Of a stretch of DNA of 5,250 nt, positions 1 through 5,250 are shown piece by piece. The translations under genes and the position numbers were made by a program. Under the pieces are notes generated by a model. That model did no database searches and was not told the origin of the DNA. It saw only the letters and a list, made by a program, of their open reading frames with translations. The number at the start of each line of letters is the position of its first letter. Position 1 is the stretch's first letter. The DNA lies in the NCBI GenBank assembly GCA_003156615.1, contig PMHI01000337.1, positions 10,179-15,428 of the forward strand, in the 5' to 3' direction. This stretch comes from Acidobacteriaceae bacterium. Lineage in GTDB: Bacteria; Acidobacteriota; Terriglobia; Terriglobales; SbA1.

Positions 1-1220
1 GGCGTGCCACTGGTCAGCGAGTCCGAGGGACTAAGAATTACATCGTCGGTTGGTTCGAGGCCGGAAACTATCTCCATGCTGTCGCCATAGTCGTGGCCGG
101 GTCTCACCCGGACCAACTCTGCTTTTCCATCGCGCACCACACCGACCTGCAAACCTTCTCTGCGGAAAAGCAGTGCATTCGCGGGAACCACCAATGAACG
201 CGTGCCCTCGGGCATTTTCAAATGAACCTGAACATATGCGCCCGGTTTCAGTCGGCCACTCGCGTTTTCCACATCCACTTCGACCAGCAAGGTTCGCGAG
301 GCCGGATCGATCGAATCGGAGTTGCGAACCAAACTACCGTGGAACGTCTCTCCGGGATATTCATCGAGGGTCAAATCTGCCGGAGCGCCCGACTGTGCGG
401 CGACCGAGTAAACCTCTGGGACTGCGACGTAGACACGGAGTTTGGTGATGGAAGCGATGTGGAACAACTCTTTGGGTGCGTTGGCGCCGGCGTCGATCAG
501 CGCTCCTATGTCCGTCTCACGGGCCGTGATGATTCCATCGAACGGCGCGTAGACCTTCTCGTAGGACTGCAGTTGTTCGAGCCGCGCGACATTGGCCTGG
601 TTCGACTGAACGGTTGCCTTGTTGGCAGCGTTCCCGTTGACCGCGTTGTCCCGCTCCTGAGTAGAGACCGAGTGTGTCTTCAGCAGACCCTCGTCTCGCG
701 CCGCGGTGATTTGCGACAGGTTGAGATTGGCTTCCGCGGTGCCCAGATCCGCCCGCGCTTGCTGCAGCTGCTGATCGAGTTCCGGAGTTTCGATTTCTGC
801 CAGCAATTCACCTTTGCTGACGCGGGCCCCGATGTCGACGTACCACCGCTTGAGATAGCCGTTCGTCCTGGCGTAAATAGGTGAATCGATGAACGCCTGT
901 GTATTGCCCGGCAACACCAATTCCTGGGCGCGATCTCCAAGTTGCGGATGCATGACGTTCACGCTCGGAACCGCGGCTCGAAAGGTGGCTTGTTGCAGCC
1001 GAGTCTCAGCTGCGACTCGAGAATGAATGCCAAAGACAACTACAATCGCGACCACGAGCGCCGTGGCCCCGAGGACAATCAGGCCACCTCTCGGAAACTT
1101 CCCTTGCGGAGGTTTCGTTTCGGAGATCTCCGCTGGACTCGTTCCGGCTACCTTGGTTGCGTCGCTCACAGTCGCCTCGCTCTGATTTGATTCCATTGCA
1201 ATATCACCTTGGTTAAGCAT
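1..1220 (-). CDS. RND efflux periplasmic adaptor (membrane fusion protein, HlyD/AcrA type), 3' end cut by window
   Basis: Periplasmic adaptor that links an RND permease to an outer-membrane channel. Reading the minus strand from the ATG at 1220 gives 406 codons with no stop before the edge. In order: a polar cytoplasmic tail (residues 1-45); one membrane anchor (about 46-65, rich in V, A, I, L) with no lipobox cysteine; a first lipoyl half-motif around 116-145 (NGYLKRWYVDIG, then VSKGELLAEIETPELD); an alpha-helical hairpin (about 147-218, rich in Q, A, N, L); the second lipoyl half with the family signature APFDGII at 225-231; then a beta-barrel (about 250-340) and a membrane-proximal domain. 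The last visible residues (SGLEPTDDVILSPSDSL) match the usual family end, so only some 10-30 residues are probably missing. The start overlaps the permease stop by 8 bases, implying translational coupling. ATG 1196 is an in-frame alternative. The substrate is unknown. Confidence 0.93.
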   Translation of the reverse strand, partial: MLNQGDIAMESNQSEATVSDATKVAGTSPAEISETKPPQGKFPRGGLIVLGATALVVAIVVVFGIHSRVAAETRLQQATFRAAVPSVNVMHPQLGDRAQELVLPGNTQAFIDSPIYARTNGYLKRWYVDIGARVSKGELLAEIETPELDQQLQQARADLGTAEANLNLSQITAARDEGLLKTHSVSTQERDNAVNGNAANKATVQSNQANVARLEQLQSYEKVYAPFDGIITARETDIGALIDAGANAPKELFHIASITKLRVYVAVPEVYSVAAQSGAPADLTLDEYPGETFHGSLVRNSDSIDPASRTLLVEVDVENASGRLKPGAYVQVHLKMPEGTRSLVVPANALLFRREGLQVGVVRDGKAELVRVRPGHDYGDSMEIVSGLEPTDDVILSPSDSLTSGT

Positions 1221-1235
1221 GAGTAGGCTCTCCTT
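1204..1235 (-). promoter_or_regulatory. Two ribosome binding sites for alternative adaptor starts
   Basis: Two Shine-Dalgarno-like sites compete to set the adaptor start. AAGGAG at 1230-1235, inside the end of the permease gene, lies 9 bases before ATG 1220. AAGGTGA at 1204-1210 lies 7 bases before the in-frame ATG 1196. The first is the better match and gives an 8-base overlap with the permease, as expected for coupled translation, so it was chosen. The second would shorten the protein by 8 residues, all in the cytoplasmic tail ahead of the membrane anchor, with no expected effect on function. Confidence 0.6.
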
Positions 1236-4200
1236 CCGTCTCGTTCTCAACGGTGCTTGTGTCGGTTTCTGAGTGCTTTCTATGCAACAGGCTGAACACT
1301 GCGGGAACAAAGACTAGTGTGGCAACCGTGGCACAGAGCAGGCCTCCGATCACCGCACGCCCCAGCGGCGCGTTCTGCTCCCCTCCGTCGCCGAGGCCGA
1401 GCGCCATGGGTACCATGCCGATAATCATGGCCAGAGCAGTCATCAGGACTGGCCGAAAGCGGGTGAATCCCGCCTCGATGGCCGCATGGATGGGATCGCC
1501 GTGGTGTAGCAGGCGTTCCTTGGCGAAGGCGATCACCAGAATGCTGTTCGCTGTGGCGACCCCCATGCACATGATCGCGCCCATCAACGCAGGAACGCTG
1601 AGTGTGGTGTGGGTGATAAACAGGAATAGGACGATACCGGCCAGTGCAGCCGGCAGCGCAGTAATGATGATGAAGGGATCCAGCCACGATTGAAAATTCA
1701 CCACGATCAGCAGATAAACCAGCACGACTGAGAACACCAGACCGCCTAACAGTCCGATATAAGAGCTCCGCATGGTTTGAATCTGTCCACGAATCGTGAC
1801 AAAACTTCCCCGCGGCAACGATTTTCGATTGGCATCGACGATGCGGTTGATGTCACGTCCGGCCGACCCCAGATCGCGATCCTGAACCGCGCCGTAGATT
1901 TCTACAATGCGGCGAATGTTGTAGTGGCTTACGGCCTCCATTTCGGTACCGCGCTCGATCGAAGCCACATCCGCCAAGATTCCGGGGCGCGATGTCGAAG
2001 GTGCCGTGATGGGCGTGTTCTCGAGATCGTGCAGGGATTCGACCCGGTATTGCGGAGTCTGGGCGACCAGGTTGTAATTCACTCCATTCTTCCAGTTGAG
2101 AAAGAACATCGGCGTAATCTGAAAACTTCCACTCAGCGAGTTCAAGACGCTGGTGGCAACATTGCGTTCGGTGAGGCCGCCCTGAGCCGCCTTGGTGCGG
2201 TCCACGTCAATGTCGTAGGTCGGATAATCGAACGGCTGCTGGATACGTAAATCCGTAAGTCCTGGAACACGCTGAAGTTCGGCGAGCATTTTCTCGGCGA
2301 CTTGCCGGTTGCCTTCGATGTCGTTTCCGTCGATTTGAATATCAATCGGCGCGGGCAATCCGAAGTTCAGAACCTGCGTCACCATGTCTGCGGGAAGAAA
2401 ATAAAAGGTTATCCCAGGAAAGTCTCGAGGCAAAGTGCGCCGCAGTTCACGAACGTAGTCTGCCGTGGGGTGATGCTTTTCTTTCAGAGACACCATGATG
2501 TCTGCATCTCCGGCTCCAATGAGTCCGGAGGTAGCGTGCATGTAGTTGATTGTGCTGTAGGGCAGTCCAATGTTGTCGAGGATGTTATCCGTCTCTTGCA
2601 CCGGAATTTGCCGACGAATAGACGCCTCGACCAGATCGGCCACCCTGGCGGTCTCTTCGATCCGCGTCCCGGTCTTCACCCGCATATGCAGAATGAACTG
2701 CCCGTTATCGCTGGCCGGGAAGAAATTTTGACCGAGCCAGGGCACCAGGAGGAACATCGACAGGCACACACCTAGAAAAACAGGGATAAAAATCGCTCTC
2801 CTGTGCACAACAGTGGTTAGGAACAACTGGTAAGAGAGCCTGAGTCTCTCAAACCCTTTCTCGAATCCGCGCTGGAAGCGTGCAAGAAGCCCAGGCGCTC
2901 CATTATTTTGATGTTTCGCTTTTAGCAGATACATCGCCAGTGTGGGCACTAGCGTCCGGGAAAGGATGTAGGACGCGAGCATGGCAAATACAACCGCTTC
3001 AGCCAGCGGCACGAACAGAAACTTAGAAACTCCGGCCAGAAAAAACATCGGCAGAAAGACGATACAGATGCAGAGTGTGGAAACCAGCGCGGGAACCGCG
3101 ATTTGAGCGGCGCCTTCGAGAATCGCTTCCCGTTGCGGATGCCCCTCTTCGAAATAACGCTCGATGTTCTCAATCGTGACCGTTGCATCATCGACGAGGA
3201 TGCCTACCGCGAGGGCAAGCCCGCCCAGGGTCATAATGTTGATCGTCTGTCCCAACAGGCTTAGCACGATTACCGAGGTTAAGATCGACAACGGAATGGA
3301 AATTGCGATGATAAGAGTGCTGCGCCAGCTTCCGAGAAAAAGCAAGATCATCAAGGCGGTCAAACAGGCCGCAATGATGGCTTCGCGGATGACTCCGCTC
3401 ACTGCAGCGCTGACAAAGATCGACTGGTCGGCGAGCGGCTGAATTTTCAGCTGCGGAGGAAGAGTCTGTGCGACGCGCGGCAGAAGCTCTCGCACCCCCT
3501 TCACTACGCTGATCGTTGAAGCTGTCCCTGCTTTCATGATGCTCAGCAACACTCCGCGATGTCCGTCCTGGCGCACAATGTTGGTCTGAGGAGCAAAACC
3601 GTCGCGTACGTTGGCCACGTCCCGCAAATAGATGGTTGAATTGCCCACTTGCTTGATGGGAAGGTCGTTGAGCTCGGCTACCGTCCTGGGGCTGGAATTC
3701 ATGCGCACGTCATACTCGAACTCGTCGATCTTCGCCGTACCTCCGGGCAAAACCAGATTCTGATCGGTCAGCGCATTGAGGACATCTTGCGGAGAAAGGC
3801 CCTTAGACTGAAGCAGGTTCTGGTTCAGGTCGATCATCACTTGACGCTGTTTTCCCCCATACGGCCACGGAATGACGGCGCCTGGAACCGTCACCAATTG
3901 CGGTCTTACGAAGTTCTGGCCCATATCGTTCAATTGCTGCTCGGAGAGTCCTTGACCACTGAGCCCAAGCTGCAGAATCGGCACGCTCGAAGCGCTGTAA
4001 TTAATGATCAAAGGAGGCAGGGTTCCCGGTGGCAGCTGACGCAAAAGTGCCTGCGAGATTGCCGTGACTTGCGCATTCGCAGTCTCCAGGCTCGTACCCG
4101 GTTGCAAAAAGATTTTGACGATGGACTGGCCGTTCACGGTCGTGGATTCGATGTGCTCGATGTTATCGACCGTCGTTGTCAGGCTGCGCTCGTAGACGCT

Positions 4201-4392
4201 CGTGAGCCTGCCTTCCAGCTCTTCCGGGTTCAGACCGGTGTACTGCCAGGCGACAGCGATCACTGGAATGTCGATATTCGGAAAGATGTCGGTGGGCGTG
4301 CGCAGGATCACGACCGGACTCAAGATCAGAATCAACAGGGCCAAAACGACGAACGTATAAGGACGGTCTAGCGCAACCCGAACGATCCACAT
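1213..4392 (-). CDS. RND multidrug efflux permease, HAE1/AcrB-like, complete
   Basis: Inner-membrane proton/drug antiporter of 1059 residues, close to AcrB (1049). Membrane segments by eye: TM1 10-30; TM2-TM6 within about 335-485; TM7 533-552; TM8-TM12 within about 875-1037. The two large periplasmic loops (about 31-334 and 553-874) are the porter and docking domains. The TM4 proton-relay pair is present as D401-D402 in GILVDDATVTIENIER. TM11 keeps the arginines and threonine seen in AcrB (R978, R980, T985 in RFRPVLMTALAMIIG). TM10 reads GVATANSIL, so alanine 948 stands where AcrB has Lys940. The N terminus (MWIVRVALDRPYTFVV) is typical of the family, and AGGAG at 4400-4404, 7 bases before ATG 4392, supports the start. 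The gene lies 44 bases after the STAS-like gene and overlaps the adaptor gene. The HAE1 class points to organic compounds rather than metals, but the substrate is not known. Confidence 0.96.
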   Translation of the reverse strand: MWIVRVALDRPYTFVVLALLILILSPVVILRTPTDIFPNIDIPVIAVAWQYTGLNPEELEGRLTSVYERSLTTTVDNIEHIESTTVNGQSIVKIFLQPGTSLETANAQVTAISQALLRQLPPGTLPPLIINYSASSVPILQLGLSGQGLSEQQLNDMGQNFVRPQLVTVPGAVIPWPYGGKQRQVMIDLNQNLLQSKGLSPQDVLNALTDQNLVLPGGTAKIDEFEYDVRMNSSPRTVAELNDLPIKQVGNSTIYLRDVANVRDGFAPQTNIVRQDGHRGVLLSIMKAGTASTISVVKGVRELLPRVAQTLPPQLKIQPLADQSIFVSAAVSGVIREAIIAACLTALMILLFLGSWRSTLIIAISIPLSILTSVIVLSLLGQTINIMTLGGLALAVGILVDDATVTIENIERYFEEGHPQREAILEGAAQIAVPALVSTLCICIVFLPMFFLAGVSKFLFVPLAEAVVFAMLASYILSRTLVPTLAMYLLKAKHQNNGAPGLLARFQRGFEKGFERLRLSYQLFLTTVVHRRAIFIPVFLGVCLSMFLLVPWLGQNFFPASDNGQFILHMRVKTGTRIEETARVADLVEASIRRQIPVQETDNILDNIGLPYSTINYMHATSGLIGAGDADIMVSLKEKHHPTADYVRELRRTLPRDFPGITFYFLPADMVTQVLNFGLPAPIDIQIDGNDIEGNRQVAEKMLAELQRVPGLTDLRIQQPFDYPTYDIDVDRTKAAQGGLTERNVATSVLNSLSGSFQITPMFFLNWKNGVNYNLVAQTPQYRVESLHDLENTPITAPSTSRPGILADVASIERGTEMEAVSHYNIRRIVEIYGAVQDRDLGSAGRDINRIVDANRKSLPRGSFVTIRGQIQTMRSSYIGLLGGLVFSVVLVYLLIVVNFQSWLDPFIIITALPAALAGIVLFLFITHTTLSVPALMGAIMCMGVATANSILVIAFAKERLLHHGDPIHAAIEAGFTRFRPVLMTALAMIIGMVPMALGLGDGGEQNAPLGRAVIGGLLCATVATLVFVPAVFSLLHRKHSETDTSTVENETEGEPTHA

Positions 4393-4399
4393 GGAAATT

Positions 4400-4404
4400 C
4401 TCCT
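4400..4404 (-). promoter_or_regulatory. Ribosome binding site of the RND permease
   Basis: AGGAG on the minus strand, 7 bases ahead of ATG 4392. It fixes the permease start and sits only 4 bases after a small hairpin at 4409-4426, which could influence ribosome access. Confidence 0.75.
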
Positions 4405-4408
4405 GGTA

Positions 4409-4426
4409 GGCCGCAGGCGTGCGGCC
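4409..4426 (-). other. GC-rich hairpin in the leader of the RND permease gene
   Basis: A perfect 7-bp inverted repeat (GGCCGCA / TGCGGCC) around a 4-base loop (CGCC on the minus strand). It lies in the 44-base gap between the STAS-like stop and the permease start. No T-run follows, so it is not a standard rho-independent terminator. In an mRNA it could act as a processing or decay barrier, or tune translation of the permease relative to the STAS-like gene. The palindrome is read directly from the sequence; its role is inference. Confidence 0.5.
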
Positions 4427-4436
4427 GAGCAATTGA

Positions 4437-4733
4437 CTACTCACCTCTCGGCGCCGAATTCGCCGGTGCGTGCAACGATTGCAATATGTGTTTCATGTAA
4501 GCCCGGGTGGCGAAGAGCACTGCCCCTTCAGCAGCCATCTCCCGCAGCACATCTTCGCCAACTCCGTCCACCGAAATCACATCTTCGAGATCGATAGTGC
4601 ACTTCCGGCCTTCTCTCGTGCTTCGCGTGCTTTCCCATCTTTCCTTCAGGTCGGCTGCCCACTGCTTGCACAGCCGGCCTTGCAAGACCCATTTTTGTTC
4701 AAACGGCGTGTCGGTGATCATGGTCCTCAGCAT
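4437..4733 (-). CDS. Small STAS-like domain protein (98 residues)
   Basis: A single-domain protein resembling the STAS fold of anti-anti-sigma factors and transporter regulators. Visible features: a first strand and turn KWVLQGRL (14-21); a helix KQWAADLKERWES (23-35); the central strand and loop CTIDLEDVISVDGVGEDVL (45-63), which matches the STAS pattern of a DL.DV strand followed by a V-D-x-x-G loop; a helix to M66; then GAVLFATRAYM (70-80) as the next strand. The tail (86-98) is probably disordered. In the loop, Val58 stands where SpoIIAA has its phosphorylated serine (MDSSG), so the usual kinase switch seems absent. No signal peptide or membrane segment, so cytoplasmic. GAGGGA at 4740-4745, 6 bases before ATG 4733, supports the start; the frame is closed upstream with no better start. 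The gene lies 34 bases after the repeat-protein gene and 44 before the permease gene, so co-expression is likely. Role unknown; the STAS call rests on pattern only. Confidence 0.72.
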   Translation of the reverse strand: MLRTMITDTPFEQKWVLQGRLCKQWAADLKERWESTRSTREGRKCTIDLEDVISVDGVGEDVLREMAAEGAVLFATRAYMKHILQSLHAPANSAPRGE

Positions 4734-4767
4734 GGCGATTCCCTCGCGATCCTTCTCGTACTCGTAG

Positions 4768-5250
4768 TTACTGACCGGAGATTGCTGCCATTGCCGGGGC
4801 TGTTTTGGTTAAATGCAGGTCGAGCTGCATCTGCACTTCATTAGCGACTTGAACCGGTGACGTTGCCGTGCAAATCTCGCCTGAGTAGTCTTCGCCGATC
4901 GATGGCACCTCACATCGGACATCCGCACGAGCTATACGTTCGACTCTTTCGCCTGTGCAGGAGGGGCCTGAAAAGTCCTCACCAAGGCTCGGCACTACGC
5001 ATCGCTCATCGGCTACGAAGGTTGGCCAGTTCGTAGTGGAAACTACATTGAGGAGTTGAGAAAAGTCCTCCCCAATGGTGGTGCTCGACGCGAGCCATTC
5101 CGCTATGTTGTCGGTTGCTTTCTGAGTTCCGGCAGGACTCAGCTTGTGGAACTCGAAAACCGCTTCCTGGGTCACGGAATGATGGACCGGTGGACCGTAC
5201 AGGGGGCCGGAATAGGCTTCGCTCGGGTCGGCGGTCACGGATCGTTCGAC
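4768..5250 (-). CDS. Unrecognised repeat protein with Cys-framed GED motifs, 5' end probably outside window
   Basis: I do not recognise this family. The visible frame has 160 codons and ends at TAA 4768. GTG 5238 could be a start (156 residues), but no Shine-Dalgarno site precedes it, the frame stays open to the edge, and repeat-like sequence continues there, so a start outside is more likely. Numbering from GTG 5238, two clear repeats lie at residues 76-94 and 105-123, exactly 29 apart. They share AD.RC, then V-P-S-I/L, then GED-F/Y-SG and a closing Cys. The only four cysteines visible (80, 94, 109, 123) frame these motifs, with 13 residues between partners. Degraded copies are TTIGEDFS (53-60) and PSEAYSGP (5-12). 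Codons in the repeats differ mostly at third positions, which supports real coding. The C-terminal tail (about 125-156) is hydrophilic to weakly amphipathic. No membrane segment or enzyme motif is seen. It lies 34 bases upstream of the STAS-like gene. It could be a secreted or metal- or disulfide-bearing repeat protein, or a peptide precursor; none of these is shown. Confidence 0.62.
   Translation of the reverse strand, partial: VERSVTADPSEAYSGPLYGPPVHHSVTQEAVFEFHKLSPAGTQKATDNIAEWLASSTTIGEDFSQLLNVVSTTNWPTFVADERCVVPSLGEDFSGPSCTGERVERIARADVRCEVPSIGEDYSGEICTATSPVQVANEVQMQLDLHLTKTAPAMAAISGQ
4870..4926 (-). repeat. Protein-coding repeat, clear copy (residues 105-123)
   Basis: Encodes AD.RC...P-S-I-GEDYSG..C. 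It matches the copy at 4957-5013 at 13 of 19 residues with no gaps, offset by 29 codons. Many base differences are silent (for example GGT/GGC and GAG/GAA in the GED core), so conservation is at the protein level. Confidence 0.75.
4957..5013 (-). repeat. Protein-coding repeat, clear copy (residues 76-94)
   Basis: Encodes AD.RC...P-S-L-GEDFSG..C with cysteines at both ends of the motif. Its GED-F-S core DNA differs at one of 14 bases from the degraded copy 90 bases upstream (plus-strand 4970-4983 against 5060-5073), pointing to duplication. Confidence 0.75.
5059..5082 (-). repeat. Degraded protein-coding repeat (residues 53-60, TTIGEDFS)
   Basis: Retains the I-GED-F-S core 30 codons before the next copy but lacks both flanking cysteines and has TT in place of PS. 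The near-identical core DNA shows common origin with the copy at 4957-5013. Confidence 0.6.
5197..5250 (-). repeat. Degraded repeat reaching the window edge (VER...AD, then PSEAYSGP)
   Basis: The first visible codons read VERSVTAD followed by PSEAYSGP. This resembles VERIARAD (residues 99-106) followed, after a 5-residue gap, by PSIGEDYSG. The first 8 bases (GTCGAACG) are identical at both places. Cysteines are absent and E-A replaces E-D. It is the weakest copy but suggests that repeats continue upstream. Confidence 0.4.

Noticed and set aside
222..884. Plus-strand open frame of 220 residues
   Set aside because: It lies wholly antisense to the adaptor gene, whose translation shows clear lipoyl, hairpin and barrel motifs. 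The antisense product has no recognisable domain.
680..940. Minus-strand frame of 86 residues
   Set aside because: Out of frame with the adaptor gene, which covers the region with strong family motifs.
1280..1687. Minus-strand frame of 135 residues inside the permease gene, as a possible frameshift or overlapping gene
   Set aside because: The main permease frame is intact through TM12 to its natural end, so nothing is broken. This frame is rich in H, R and C and has no motif.
3649..4371. Plus-strand open frame of 240 residues
   Set aside because: Antisense shadow of the permease N-terminal half. Its composition (rich in R, Q, D, L) is typical of a GC-rich reverse frame and no family is recognised.
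4409..4426. Rho-independent terminator between the STAS-like gene and the permease gene
   Set aside because: The stem is present, but no T-run follows on either strand, and the permease binding site comes 4 bases later.
4470..4844. Plus-strand frames of 124 and 86 residues opposite the STAS-like gene
   Set aside because: No ribosome binding site or motif was noticed; the minus strand carries a coherent domain with a good binding site.
4870..5082. CRISPR-like or intergenic direct repeats
   Set aside because: The repeats keep reading frame and differ mainly at silent positions, there are few copies, and spacers are themselves partly conserved coding sequence.

Overview
The window looks like a chromosomal piece of a Gram-negative bacterium with mid-50s % GC (estimated by eye). 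The style of the RND permease and its small partner gene suggests Acidobacteriota (Terriglobia-like). That is a judgement from memory of such proteins, not a search result, and it is only moderately secure.

All supported genes lie on the minus strand and read from high to low coordinates. First comes the 3' part of an unrecognised repeat protein (5250-4768) with tandem Cys-framed GED repeats. A 98-residue STAS-like protein follows (4733-4437), then a full-length HAE1-type RND efflux permease of 1059 residues (4392-1213). Last is its periplasmic adaptor (membrane fusion protein, 1220 to the window edge), which is cut off only near its C terminus. The gaps are 34 and 44 bases, and permease and adaptor overlap by 8 bases if the upstream adaptor start is used. 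The layout therefore looks like one transcription unit. An outer-membrane TolC-like gene would be expected just beyond coordinate 1, but it is not visible here.

Permease and adaptor should form the inner-membrane and periplasmic parts of a proton-driven tripartite pump; the substrate cannot be read from the sequence. The STAS-like protein lacks the serine phosphorylated in classical anti-anti-sigma factors, so it may be a binding or scaffold module. The repeat protein is the least ordinary item. Two clear 29-residue repeats and two degraded ones span most of its visible length, and the pattern runs to the window edge, so the true start is probably outside.

There is no non-coding stretch over 300 bases. 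No tRNA, rRNA, CRISPR array, insertion sequence or convincing promoter or rho-independent terminator was seen. The only non-coding structure of note is a 7-bp hairpin just upstream of the permease ribosome binding site.
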